A stretch of 64,000 nucleotides of DNA from Bacteroidales bacterium. GTDB lineage: Bacteria; Bacteroidota; Bacteroidia; Bacteroidales; UBA10428. The notes under the pieces were generated by a model. The model was not told where the DNA came from and did no database searches. It saw only the letters and a program-made list of their open reading frames with translations. How positions within the stretch are numbered: the first letter of the stretch is position 1; every line of letters starts with the position of its first letter. The position numbers and the translations under genes are program-made. The stretch spans positions 1 through 64,000 of the forward strand of contig JAFGKY010000002.1 of assembly GCA_016928305.1 (NCBI GenBank), written 5' to 3'. Below are positions 44,080-53,756 of the stretch, one piece after another.

Positions 44080-46560
44080 ATGAAAAAAATCTATGTATTA
44101 ATTTTAGCCATATTCTGCATGACGAATATGCAGAGTATCAAAGCACAAGTATTAGCGGCAGATTCGCTAGCGCTGGTTGATATTTATAATGCCGGTGACG
44201 GGCCAAACTGGTCCAACAACACCAACTGGCTTACCGGAAATGTAAGTACCTGGGTTGGTATTACTGTTACCGGTGACAGGGTAACAAAACTATCCCTAAA
44301 TGCTATCGGATACGGTGGCAACGGTGGAACCATATCTCCTTCCATTGGCCAACTCACCGAACTCACTCTTATTGAATTAAATGAAGCACCTAACCTCACC
44401 GGTTCAATACCGGCAGAGATCTGGAACTGTACAAAAGTTACACGGTTGCAAATAAAATTTACCGGTGTGACCGGAGGTATACCGGCTGGTATCTCAACCA
44501 TGACGGCTCTTGGTGAAATCAATTTTCAGCAAACCTACCTGGGTGGCGAGATCCCTGCCGATCTTTTTAACCTGCCTTCCCTGACCAAAGCATACCTGCA
44601 TGAAAGCAACTTCACCGGAACCGTTCCCGCTACGCTGGTAAATGCCACCTTACTTAATCGTCTGTATCTACAGTCTAACCAGCTTGAAGGACCTCTTCCT
44701 TTTGTGAATATTCCAAAAGCAAACGGAGCAAAAGTTGAACTTACAGGAAACTATTTCTCATTTGCCGATGTAAAACCATACCATGATTCAGTGGCCAATT
44801 ATTCTTCTTTAAAGGACGATTATCAATACGCAAAAGAACCTGTAGATACACTCGTGGATAAGGGCATCGCATTTACAATCAACGGAACTGTTGCAGGCGG
44901 TGAAGCCTATGCCTGGCTTAAAGACGATGATATCGTTCCGGTTGGTAATGATGCCGAACTAACAATCACGCCTACGGGTTTTTCCGATGAAGGGAAATAC
45001 GTTTGTAAGGCTCAGTCTTCGTTGGTAAGCCCGTTTGATATACGGACTGTCTATAATGTATCGCTGAATATTACGGATACTGAACGTGATTCTTTAGCCC
45101 TGGTCGATATTTACAATGCCGGAGACGGTACCAACTGGCTCAATTCCGGAAACTGGCTTACAGCTCCCTTAAAAACCTGGCAAAATATAACCTATGATAC
45201 TGTTGCCGGAAGGGTTAAGGAACTGTTTCTTAATCAAATAGATATGGGGGGCACGCTTTCTCCTTCCATCGGTCAGCTGACAGAGATTACCCGTTTTGAA
45301 ATTCAGAATGCACCAAAACTTTCAGGGTCAATTCCTGCAGAATTATGGAACTGTACTAAAATTACCCGGTTGCAGATAAAATTTACCGGTATGACAGGAG
45401 GAATACCAGCAGGCATTGAAACGATGACCTCACTTGGGGAAATCAATTTCCAGCAAACCTATCTGGGCGGTGAAATCCCTGAAGCCGTCTTTAACCTGCC
45501 ATCATTGACAAAGGCATACCTGCATGAAAGCCACTTCACCGGGTCCGTTCCTGCATCGTTGGTAAACGCTACCAAACTTGTCCGTTTATATTTGCAGTCT
45601 AACAAACTGGTCGGCCCTCTCCCCTTTGTTGACCTGCCAAAGTCAAATGCAGCGAAAGTGGAACTTGTGGGCAATTTCTTTTCATTTGCCGATGTAAAAC
45701 CATACCATGATTCCGTTGCCAATTATTCTTCCTTAAAGGATGATTTCCAGTATGCCCAGGAATCTATGAACTATAGCCTGACCGAAGGAGATCCTGTATT
45801 TTTGGCAATTCCAACCATTGAAAATGGTGAGGTATACACTTGGTTTTACAACGATACACCTGTATCCACCGATGTTGATTCAGCTCTTGTCAAAGAATCC
45901 GTGAGCCGTACCGATACCGGTGTATATGTTTGCAAGGTTCAGAGTTCATTGGTATCAACATTCGATATACGCGCCATATTTACGATCGATACGGTAACTG
46001 CCGTTCCCGCTTTTGTCAGCGGAAGCACTAATGAAGCGGGCACACAAATTACCCTGGTATTTGACTTCGAAATAGCCGATCCTTCTGCTGAGGCTGCCAA
46101 TTTTGCTGTTAAACAGGATGATGCAGCTCTCACGGTTTCTTCCGTGGCCAGCGATGATTCCGATGCTAAAAACATTATTCTGACTCTGGCATCTGCCATC
46201 TCAAGCAGCACAGCATCCATCAAGGTCAGCTATAATCCGGGAACCCTCACAGGAACAACAGGCGGCGCAGTCAAAGCTTTCGGCCCAACTGAGATTACCA
46301 ATTACTTTATAACTGGTATTGATGAAAAAAAGGTTGATACTAAAGTATATCCTAATCCTTTCAGTAACTCGATACAAATCACCGGTTCATCCCCGATCGA
46401 GGCTGTTACTATCGTTGATATAACAGGCAAAACAGTGGTTAGGATGACCAGCATTTCTGAAAAAACTGTTCTTGTGCCAACATCGGACCTCGAGAACGGT
46501 ATCTATTTCATAACCATAAAAACTTCTGATTCCACTTTCACACAGAAGATTAGTAAATAG
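44080..46560 (+). CDS. T9SS-secreted LRR/Ig protein with internal duplication
   Basis: 826 residues. Signal peptide about 1-23. Two LRR-plus-Ig modules of 309 residues follow: the first starts DSLALVDIYNAGDGPNW (residue 28) and the second DSLALVDIYNAGDGTNW (residue 337). Each contains LRR lines such as LGEINFQQTYLGGEIP and a C-capping Ig domain (GKYVCKAQSSLV and GVYVCKVQSSLV). Then come a SwmB-like domain (about 645-745) and a T9SS tail (VYPNPFSNSIQI, GIYFITI). A paralogue of the preceding gene and last gene before a strong terminator. Likely surface binding or adhesion; the ligand is unknown. Confidence 0.87.
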   Translation: MKKIYVLILAIFCMTNMQSIKAQVLAADSLALVDIYNAGDGPNWSNNTNWLTGNVSTWVGITVTGDRVTKLSLNAIGYGGNGGTISPSIGQLTELTLIELNEAPNLTGSIPAEIWNCTKVTRLQIKFTGVTGGIPAGISTMTALGEINFQQTYLGGEIPADLFNLPSLTKAYLHESNFTGTVPATLVNATLLNRLYLQSNQLEGPLPFVNIPKANGAKVELTGNYFSFADVKPYHDSVANYSSLKDDYQYAKEPVDTLVDKGIAFTINGTVAGGEAYAWLKDDDIVPVGNDAELTITPTGFSDEGKYVCKAQSSLVSPFDIRTVYNVSLNITDTERDSLALVDIYNAGDGTNWLNSGNWLTAPLKTWQNITYDTVAGRVKELFLNQIDMGGTLSPSIGQLTEITRFEIQNAPKLSGSIPAELWNCTKITRLQIKFTGMTGGIPAGIETMTSLGEINFQQTYLGGEIPEAVFNLPSLTKAYLHESHFTGSVPASLVNATKLVRLYLQSNKLVGPLPFVDLPKSNAAKVELVGNFFSFADVKPYHDSVANYSSLKDDFQYAQESMNYSLTEGDPVFLAIPTIENGEVYTWFYNDTPVSTDVDSALVKESVSRTDTGVYVCKVQSSLVSTFDIRAIFTIDTVTAVPAFVSGSTNEAGTQITLVFDFEIADPSAEAANFAVKQDDAALTVSSVASDDSDAKNIILTLASAISSSTASIKVSYNPGTLTGTTGGAVKAFGPTEITNYFITGIDEKKVDTKVYPNPFSNSIQITGSSPIEAVTIVDITGKTVVRMTSISEKTVLVPTSDLENGIYFITIKTSDSTFTQKISK
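44161..46014 (+). repeat. 927-bp tandem duplication inside an LRR gene
   Basis: The segments starting at 44161 (GATTCGCTAGCGCTGGTTGA) and 45088 (GATTCTTTAGCCCTGGTCGA) encode the same LRR-Ig module 309 residues apart. Protein identity is high and DNA identity moderate, so the duplication is not very recent. Confidence 0.8.
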
Positions 46561-46575
46561 TAAGTTTTTCATGGT

Positions 46576-46610
46576 AAAAGAGATGCACATTGGTAAGTGC
46601 ATCTCTTTTT
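46576..46610 (+). terminator. Strong Rho-independent terminator of the sus operon
   Basis: The stem AAAAGAGATGCAC (46576-46588) pairs perfectly over 13 bp with GTGCATCTCTTTT (46597-46609) around an 8-base loop, with a T run at the end. It lies 16 bases after the last LRR gene and separates the susCD operon from the phosphatase/glycosidase operon. Confidence 0.9.
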
Positions 46611-46816
46611 CATATTTTATTGTTTTCCGCATAACTCTTTCAGCCGAGGGTTTTCCTGAAACAAAAGTCAATGTACATGGCCGAATAAGTCTTTATGGAT
46701 TGATATAATTTGCACCCTGATAAGGGGCTGATCACGAACAACCCGGATGTCATATTCACTCCTGCGAACGAACAGCATATCTTGAAACATCTCATAGTAA
46801 ACAGGTTAGTTAATAT

Positions 46817-46847
46817 AGCTGCGGGAAATAGATGTTTTCTCGCAGCT
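46817..46847 (+). promoter_or_regulatory. Leader hairpin upstream of the phosphatase gene
   Basis: AGCTGCGGGAAA (46817-46828) pairs with TTTCTCGCAGCT (46836-46847) over 12 bp with one G-T, loop of 7 bases, ending 36 bases before the pafA-like ATG. It could be a weak terminator, an RNA stability element or a control structure. The remainder of the 323-base gap (46561-46883) shows only the sus terminator. Confidence 0.4.
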
Positions 46848-46883
46848 TTGCTTTATATTAACAATATAAAAATACCTCAACAA

Positions 46884-48518
46884 ATGCAACGATTGCTTTT
46901 TATAATTGTCCTGATGCTGACATATGGCGGTCTGGCTTCATCAAAGCCTCCTGCCCGTCCGAAGCTTTTTGTTGGTATCGTAGTGGATCAGATGCGCGAA
47001 GATTTTTTATTGCGCTATTACGATCAGTATGGCAATGACGGATTCAAGCGACTGATTAAGGAGGGGGCTGTATGTCGCAACGTACATTGCAATTATACCC
47101 CTACTATTACCGCCGTAGGACATGCAAGTTTATATTCCGGAACGACTCCACGATATCACGGGATTATAGGCAACTCCTGGTATAACCGTGACAAAAGGCA
47201 GACCATATATTGTGTAGCCGATTCTTCAGAAAAGGTTATTGGCAATGAACAAAGTTCACCCGGTATTTCACCCCGTAATCTACTGCCGACCAATCTGTCT
47301 GATGAACTGGAAATCGCCACCCAGGGAAAAGCCAGGGTGTTGTCCATATCCATCAAAGACAGGGCTGCCGTATTATCAGCGGGACATATGGCCGATGGAG
47401 CCTTCTGGCTTGACCTCACTACAGGTAATTTCGTAACCACTTCCTTTTATATGCCTAAACTCCCCGACTGGCTGATACAATTCAACAAAACAAAAAAAGC
47501 ATTTCAATACCTTGATCAGCAATGGAATCTCTTGTTGCCTGAAGAGTCTTACAGCATGAGCATGCCCGATGACAATTCCTATGAAATTGTTTTAAACGGC
47601 AAGGATAAACCGGTTTTTCCCTATAACCTTAAAGAACTGGCTCCCCTTAATAGTCCGTATTTTGAAGTGCTGAACAGGTCTCCTTTCAGCAATACACTTC
47701 TGACGGATCTGGCTGTTGAAATACTTAAAACTACAGGCATTGGCCGGGGATTTTATACCGATTTGCTGGAAATAAGCTTTTCAGCCACTGATCCCGTAGG
47801 GCATACATACGGACCCGCTTCGAAGGAACTCCATGATACCTATGTACGACTTGACAGGGAACTGGCCAGACTGCTCAAAGCGCTCGATACATACATAGGA
47901 AAAGGAAACTATGCATTGTTTCTTACGTCTGATCATGGTGTAGGTGAAAATCCCTTTTTTCTCGTCGATAACAAAATACCCGCCGGCAGTTTAAACGAAC
48001 AAAACCTGTATGAGAATGCCCTGCACTATCTCAACAACAAACTTGGCGATGGTAATTGGATCGTTGCTTTCCGAAATGATCAGTTTTATCTCAACCGCGA
48101 CCTGATCCAGGAAAAGGGACTGAATCTGTCCCAGATTCAAGATATGCTTGCTGCCTTTTTGTTGACACAGGAAGGTATTGCCGAAACCTATACAGCTACT
48201 CAATTGATGAAGCAGGAATATACCGGTTTCTTTGCATCCAAGATCCAGCAGGGTTTTAATTTTAAGCTTAGCGGCGATGTGAAATACATAATGGAACCGG
48301 GTTGGTATGCCAATATGGGTAAGGGTGCAACGCACAATACTGCCTACAATTATGACTCTCAGATACCGCTGATCTTTTACGGTTTTGGTATCAGGAAAAA
48401 GACAAGCTATCAGTACCATACCATTACCGATATAGCCCCGACGGTATCCACCCTGCTTAAGATAAAGTTCCCGAGTTCAGCTACAGGGACTCCGATACAA
48501 GAGGTACTTGAGGAATAA
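46884..48518 (+). CDS. PafA-type alkaline phosphatase (phosphomonoesterase)
   Basis: 544 residues from the ATG at 46884 (MQRLLFIIVLMLTYGG, a signal peptide); an in-frame upstream extension to 46710 has no signal and is unlikely. Alkaline phosphatase superfamily: metal site in VGIVVDQMREDFLL, nucleophile Thr76 in TITAVGHASLYSG, Asn97 in GNSWYNR, and Lys158/Arg160 in SISIKDRAAVL. The Asn/Lys/Arg trio marks PafA phosphomonoesterases rather than nucleotide diesterases. DHGVGENPFF gives the second metal site. Periplasmic or exported. It heads a glycosidase operon, so it could strip phosphate from a phosphorylated glycan or inositol phosphate. Confidence 0.88.
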   Translation: MQRLLFIIVLMLTYGGLASSKPPARPKLFVGIVVDQMREDFLLRYYDQYGNDGFKRLIKEGAVCRNVHCNYTPTITAVGHASLYSGTTPRYHGIIGNSWYNRDKRQTIYCVADSSEKVIGNEQSSPGISPRNLLPTNLSDELEIATQGKARVLSISIKDRAAVLSAGHMADGAFWLDLTTGNFVTTSFYMPKLPDWLIQFNKTKKAFQYLDQQWNLLLPEESYSMSMPDDNSYEIVLNGKDKPVFPYNLKELAPLNSPYFEVLNRSPFSNTLLTDLAVEILKTTGIGRGFYTDLLEISFSATDPVGHTYGPASKELHDTYVRLDRELARLLKALDTYIGKGNYALFLTSDHGVGENPFFLVDNKIPAGSLNEQNLYENALHYLNNKLGDGNWIVAFRNDQFYLNRDLIQEKGLNLSQIQDMLAAFLLTQEGIAETYTATQLMKQEYTGFFASKIQQGFNFKLSGDVKYIMEPGWYANMGKGATHNTAYNYDSQIPLIFYGFGIRKKTSYQYHTITDIAPTVSTLLKIKFPSSATGTPIQEVLEE

Positions 48519-48542
48519 TAATGAAAAACGAATCAAGGTGCC

Positions 48543-51341
48543 ATGAACAAAGCTTTTTTATTCCTCTGCTTTTTACTAACCCTTATAGGATCTGCCTTAA
48601 TGGCTCAGTTCGGACTATTCAACAAAACCGACTTTAAGGCATTGAATTATACTCATGATATCATCTGTCTGCCGGCCTGGGGTCCCTATTCAAAAAAATA
48701 TGCCGGTATTTCTCATATCCCCGATATCCGGTCAGGAATGCGGTATGATGTTACGATTGTCCCGGGTTATTACCGTAACCGGGTCATGGTGCCCAATGTC
48801 CTTTTCGAATCAGGATATTATCCCTGGGAGATCAGTGCTGACATGCATATGATTACTTACAGGTATGAACTTGAATGGAAAGACAGGGTCTATGTCGATG
48901 CCACTTATTCCATTCTCGATTCTTCATCGGTGCTGATAAGCATGAAATGTGTCAATAATACATTGTTACCGCAAGCCCTGCAGCTTAACCTGCTGGCCTT
49001 TATCAACTATCCTGATGCATATCCCCTGATAAAAGCTGATTTCAAGAAAAATGTAAAATGGATCAATGCTCTGCAATACGATAAACTCGAGTTTGCAGTA
49101 CCAAGACCATCAGATAACCTGGTATACGACGGATGGCTGAAAGGGGAGGAAAGAAAACCGGATTGCCTTGACGGAAGAGCACTTGGGAAGGAATTCGGCG
49201 CAAATGAAGGGGATTTTATTTCCTATACACTGAACACGGCTGACAAAGCAACAAAAGGATCGCTTGCCATCCGTTACAGACTTGAACCCGGTGAGGAAAA
49301 TGCATTGCAAATCACCGGGCTGATTAATGAAGATGTTTCATTGCATGGCACCGGAAAATATGAGATGCTTGTCCTGCCCTATAGTATGGATAACCCCGGT
49401 TATGTTGCTCTTTCCTTTCGATCACTCGGAGGCGCTGCTGTTGAGCTGAACGGATTTTTCACCGGTCCAGCAGAGGAAATTGATGCTGTTAAAATTATTG
49501 GTTACAAACAAAAGATCTATCCTCAAATAATCCCTGTTTATGATATTCCGGGAGTTGTTTCAGCATATCCGGACATCCCTCTCGGACTTATTCTTAAATA
49601 TCCGGATGTTAATACTTTCTATGGAATTGCCTGGGACTTTTCACCCTTAATTATCCGTGAAGTGCTTGACCGTGAACTCGACATTATCTTCAGAAAATAT
49701 GTACATGAGCATAATTACAAGGTTTTTTTCGGCGACAGCCTCGGACATTATACCAACGTTTTTATGCGTCCCATAGAATTGAAGGCAGAGTCGGAACAAA
49801 TCCATTATGCCTTGTTGTCATCCGGTTCGCTGCATGAGGTCGAAAACACCATAAAAGCTTTCCACCAGCGGAAACAACACTATATTTCGCCAGAAGCGAA
49901 AAGCATGAATCCATATGCCAGCATTCTTTCGCAGGGAGAAAAGTACGTTTTCAGCCAGAAAATGATGCAGGCAGCTATACTCTCCAATATTGTCTACCCC
50001 ATTTATACCCAAAATCAATACATCCGTCATTTCACACCCGGTAAATGGTGGAACAGCCTGTACACCTGGGATTCAGGATTCGAAGCGCTGGGCCTTACCG
50101 AAATTGATATAAAAAAAGCCATTCAATGCCTGAATGCTTATACAACTCCCGTGGGAAGCCAGTCGGCTTTTATTCATCATGGTTCACCGGTTCCTGTGCA
50201 ACATTATGCATTCCTTGAGCTATGGAACAAAACACAGTCGCATGAATTACTGGCTTACTTTTATCCGAGACTGAAACAATATTATGAATTCCTTGCCGGG
50301 AAATCCGGGTCATCAACCACAGCGACTTTTCGTTCCAGCCTGCTTAAAACCTGGGATTATTTTTACAATTCCGGGGGCTGGGACGATTACCCGCCACAGA
50401 AAGCCGTTCGCGACAGCGGGCTGAAAAAGAGCGTTTCACCCGTTATTACCACAGCCCATTGTATTCGTGTTGCAAAAATACTAAGAAAGACGGCCGAAGT
50501 TTTGGATCAGAAAAACGATTTGCAGATCTATGACAAGGATATCGCCATGTTTGAAAAAGCTTTGCAGAAATATGCATGGGATCCTGCAAGCGGATATTTC
50601 AGTTACGTTATCCATGATTCATTAAATAATCCCGCCGGCTTTTTCAGACATCCGGAAAGCGGTCAGAATTACAATATGGGGCTCGACGGTGCTTATCCTT
50701 TGTTATCAGGTATCTGCAGTGAAGAACAGAAAAAAGTCCTGATCCAAAAGATTTTTTCACCCGAACATATGTGGACACAGGCCGGCATTTGTGTGGTCGA
50801 TAAAGCGGCAGCCTATTACCGGACGGATGGTTACTGGAACGGCGCTGTCTGGATGCCCCACCAGTGGTTCATATGGAAGACCATGCTTGACCTGGGGGAA
50901 ACAGATTATGCCTTCAGGATTGCCGATACAGCCCTTGAACTGTGGAAAAAAGAAACCGACGAAACATATTTCACCTATGAGCATTTTATTGCAGACATAG
51001 CGCGTGGTGCCGGTTGGCACCAGTTCGGAGCCCTGTCGGCACCCGTCCTTAACTGGTTTGCTGCTTATTACAAGCCCGGAACCGTAAATGCCGGATTTGA
51101 GGTATGGATCAACAACCAAACTTTCAACAACGATCATTCAGCCTATGAGGCATCACTTTCGTTCGACAAAACCACAAAAGCCCATAAAAGGAGCATGATC
51201 GTTTGTCTCAATCCCATGAATAAATACAGGGTTCTTATCAATAATAAAGAAGCCGATTTTACGGAACGCATGAACGGATTATTGGAAATTGTTTTACCCG
51301 CATCCAACAGTGATTGTAATATTATGGTAGAAGGGTTATAA
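48543..51341 (+). CDS. Exported (alpha/alpha)6-barrel glycosidase, MGH1/GH63-like
   Basis: 932 residues with a signal peptide (1 to about 21, GSALMAQ). The N-terminal half is beta-rich and includes a CBM6-like stretch (about 255-315). The C-terminal half (about 480-860) is an (alpha/alpha)6 barrel of the mannosylglycerate-hydrolase/trehalase/GH63 type: GKWWNSLYTWDSGFEALGL (acid Asp in TWDSGF), SGGWDDYPPQ, YNMGLDGAYPLLSG, YWNGAVWMPHQWF, and FTYEHFIADIARGAGWHQF near the end. Such enzymes cleave alpha-glucosides or mannosylglycerate-like substrates. The specificity is not clear. Next to GH92 it could remove a capping alpha-glucose or alpha-mannose. 24 bases after pafA. Confidence 0.8.
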   Translation: MNKAFLFLCFLLTLIGSALMAQFGLFNKTDFKALNYTHDIICLPAWGPYSKKYAGISHIPDIRSGMRYDVTIVPGYYRNRVMVPNVLFESGYYPWEISADMHMITYRYELEWKDRVYVDATYSILDSSSVLISMKCVNNTLLPQALQLNLLAFINYPDAYPLIKADFKKNVKWINALQYDKLEFAVPRPSDNLVYDGWLKGEERKPDCLDGRALGKEFGANEGDFISYTLNTADKATKGSLAIRYRLEPGEENALQITGLINEDVSLHGTGKYEMLVLPYSMDNPGYVALSFRSLGGAAVELNGFFTGPAEEIDAVKIIGYKQKIYPQIIPVYDIPGVVSAYPDIPLGLILKYPDVNTFYGIAWDFSPLIIREVLDRELDIIFRKYVHEHNYKVFFGDSLGHYTNVFMRPIELKAESEQIHYALLSSGSLHEVENTIKAFHQRKQHYISPEAKSMNPYASILSQGEKYVFSQKMMQAAILSNIVYPIYTQNQYIRHFTPGKWWNSLYTWDSGFEALGLTEIDIKKAIQCLNAYTTPVGSQSAFIHHGSPVPVQHYAFLELWNKTQSHELLAYFYPRLKQYYEFLAGKSGSSTTATFRSSLLKTWDYFYNSGGWDDYPPQKAVRDSGLKKSVSPVITTAHCIRVAKILRKTAEVLDQKNDLQIYDKDIAMFEKALQKYAWDPASGYFSYVIHDSLNNPAGFFRHPESGQNYNMGLDGAYPLLSGICSEEQKKVLIQKIFSPEHMWTQAGICVVDKAAAYYRTDGYWNGAVWMPHQWFIWKTMLDLGETDYAFRIADTALELWKKETDETYFTYEHFIADIARGAGWHQFGALSAPVLNWFAAYYKPGTVNAGFEVWINNQTFNNDHSAYEASLSFDKTTKAHKRSMIVCLNPMNKYRVLINNKEADFTERMNGLLEIVLPASNSDCNIMVEGL

Positions 51342-51352
51342 ACAGAAAGTAT

Positions 51353-53749
51353 ATGGCATTGAAAAGAATACCTTTTCATAGAATACCCCCGGCATTTTGT
51401 CTTTTATGCCTGATATATTCATGCCATAAGGAAACCGGTATGCACCCCGTGGATATGGTTTATCCCTGGCTGGATGCAGCGCATTCGCGCTGGTTCTATT
51501 TCTCTTCGGCATGCCGACCCTTTGGATTGGTGAGCCTGTTCCCTGATAACAGAATCGACGGGGAATGGAACAGCGGCTACCGTTATGATATTGATACCAT
51601 CCTGGATTTCAGTCATATTCATGAATGGCAACTGGCCGGGGTCGCAGTTATGCCTGTTACTTTCTTTTCTGAAGATCCTGCAGTTGTCCTTGAAGATTAT
51701 GCCTCTGCATTCTCTCATGAAAGCGAAATTGTAAAGCCAGGATATCATGCTGTTGATCTTAAAAGGTATTCCATCCATGTTGAACTTACTGCTACCCTCC
51801 GTACCGGAATTCACCGTTATACTTTTCCTCCGCGTGAAAATGCAGGCATTATTTTTAACCTGGGTGGTCATCTGGGTCCTTCCGATATGATTGAAGGGGG
51901 TTTTAGCCAGATAAGCGATCATGAGATCAGGGGATATGTCGTTAACGGTCCCACCATTCGCCGTATAAAGAGCACACCGGTATATTACACAGCTGTTTTC
52001 AGTCAATCCGTTAAAGATATTTTCCTTTATGCAAATGACAGTTTGTATGCAGATGTGGATCGTTGGAACGGATGCAACGGGAAGATCCTGGTTTGTTTCG
52101 GTGATCTTGCGGAACCCTTGTCTATGAAGGTTGGTATCTCCTATACCAGTGAAGAAGGAGCCTTTAAAAACCTGTTGGCTGAAATGCCCGGATGGGATCT
52201 TGAACATGCAAAATCCGATGCGGAGGATCATTGGAACAGTATGCTTTCGAGGATAACGATCGAAGGGGGTACTGAAAAACAACAACGCCGCTTTTATACC
52301 GATTTGTGGCATGCCATTCAGGGCCGCCGGATCATCAGCGATGCCGACGGGAAATATACTGATCTCACAGGCGGGCAATTGACCATACGCCAGTTGCCGC
52401 TGGATGAAAAGGGCAATCCGCGATTCAACATGTACAATTCCGATGCTTTCTGGGGTGTGCAATGGACATTAAATACCCTGTGGCAATTGGTTTATCCCGA
52501 AATCGCCTCGGAATTCTGTAATTCATTTCTCGAATATTATAAAAATGGGGGACTTGTTCCCCGTGGCCCGTCGGGAGGAAACTACACCTATGTGATGACG
52601 GGTGCTTCCACAACACCATTCTTTGTAAGCGCATGGCAGAAAGGGATCAGAAATTTTGACGGGGACCTTGCATACGAAGCCCTGAAAAAGAATCACATGC
52701 CCGGCGGTTTGATGAGTAAAGCAGGCTATGAACACCATACTGCAAAAGGAGGAGGAATTGAATACTATATGGAAAGAGGCTATGTGCCCTATCCCCTGTC
52801 TGACACTCTCTATGGCAGTCACCAGGACGGTGCAGGAATGACCCTTGAAAATGCATACCAGGATTGGTGTTTAGCCCAGTTTGCCAAAGCGCTTGGTAAG
52901 AATGCTGACTTTGAGTATTTAATGAGCCGGGCGGGAAACTTTGTCAATTTGTTTGATACCGTTCAGGATTATATGGTTCCCAAAGATAAAAAGGGGAACT
53001 GGAAATCGCCTTATGATCCACTGCTTTACGACCATGGTTTTGTGGAAGGGAACGGTGCCCAGTTTACCTGGTTTGTACCGCACGATTTGCAAACACTGTT
53101 TGACTTGATGGGCGGATCGGATTCCGCTGTTGCACACCTGAACCGGCAGTTTGAAGCTTCGCGTTCGCACCGTTTCTGCAACGAACATCCCGAACTGACC
53201 GATCACGGCGGAAGTGAAAAGTATATAAATGACCGGAGGACTTTTATTAATTACTCAAACCAGCCCAACACTCATGCTGCTTTTATTTTCAACCATGCCG
53301 GAGCTCCCTGGCTGTCACAATACTGGTCACGCACGATCGTTGACAGTGTGTTTTCCTCACTGTCACCCTGGTATGGGTATAATGGCGACGAAGACCAGGG
53401 ACTTATGGGAGCCCTTGCCGTATTAATGAAAATAGGTATTTTTCAGATGACGGGCGGCTGTGAATCAAACCCTGTTTATGAACTGGGCAGTCCACTATTT
53501 GATAAGGTTACCATTACACTGCATCCCCGTTATTACCAAGGTCATGAACTGGTTATTGAGACCCTTAATAATGCTCCGGATTCACCTTACATCAAACAGG
53601 CCACGATTAACGGAAAACCACTGAATTCCTGTTTTTTCAGGCATTCCGAACTATTGGAAGGAGCCCGTATTGCCATTTTAATGAGCCCTTTCCCCAATAA
53701 AAGCCGGAGAATCCCGGAAAATGAATGTCAAAACAATGCTAAAAAATAA
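51353..53749 (+). CDS. Second GH92-family enzyme, lipoprotein, variant active-site motifs
   Basis: 798 residues; signal peptide with lipobox LIYSC (Cys24), so membrane-anchored. GH92 signatures: [20 protein letters not shown] near the N-terminus, the catalytic acid segment [15 protein letters not shown] (near 563), and [20 protein letters not shown] (near 678), equivalent to the usual GNDDSG base motif. The usual NEP motif reads [12 protein letters not shown] (Glu to Gln, near 636). It therefore belongs to a different GH92 subgroup from the enzyme at 32983 and may prefer another linkage or leaving group, including phosphate-linked mannose. Twelve bases after the barrel glycosidase. Confidence 0.88.
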   Translation: MALKRIPFHRIPPAFCLLCLIYSCHKETGMHPVDMVYPWLDAAHSRWFYFSSACRPFGLVSLFPDNRIDGEWNSGYRYDIDTILDFSHIHEWQLAGVAVMPVTFFSEDPAVVLEDYASAFSHESEIVKPGYHAVDLKRYSIHVELTATLRTGIHRYTFPPRENAGIIFNLGGHLGPSDMIEGGFSQISDHEIRGYVVNGPTIRRIKSTPVYYTAVFSQSVKDIFLYANDSLYADVDRWNGCNGKILVCFGDLAEPLSMKVGISYTSEEGAFKNLLAEMPGWDLEHAKSDAEDHWNSMLSRITIEGGTEKQQRRFYTDLWHAIQGRRIISDADGKYTDLTGGQLTIRQLPLDEKGNPRFNMYNSDAFWGVQWTLNTLWQLVYPEIASEFCNSFLEYYKNGGLVPRGPSGGNYTYVMTGASTTPFFVSAWQKGIRNFDGDLAYEALKKNHMPGGLMSKAGYEHHTAKGGGIEYYMERGYVPYPLSDTLYGSHQDGAGMTLENAYQDWCLAQFAKALGKNADFEYLMSRAGNFVNLFDTVQDYMVPKDKKGNWKSPYDPLLYDHGFVEGNGAQFTWFVPHDLQTLFDLMGGSDSAVAHLNRQFEASRSHRFCNEHPELTDHGGSEKYINDRRTFINYSNQPNTHAAFIFNHAGAPWLSQYWSRTIVDSVFSSLSPWYGYNGDEDQGLMGALAVLMKIGIFQMTGGCESNPVYELGSPLFDKVTITLHPRYYQGHELVIETLNNAPDSPYIKQATINGKPLNSCFFRHSELLEGARIAILMSPFPNKSRRIPENECQNNAKK

Positions 53750-53756
53750 AGCGACC

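Noticed and set aside
46710..46883. 58-residue N-terminal extension of the phosphatase
   Set aside because: The extension lacks family similarity, spans a stable hairpin, and would bury the clear signal peptide starting at 46884.
51419..52462. Long open frame of 347 codons on the minus strand
   Set aside because: It is fully antisense to the second GH92 gene, whose motifs are clear, and its translation shows no family features; a codon-bias shadow.
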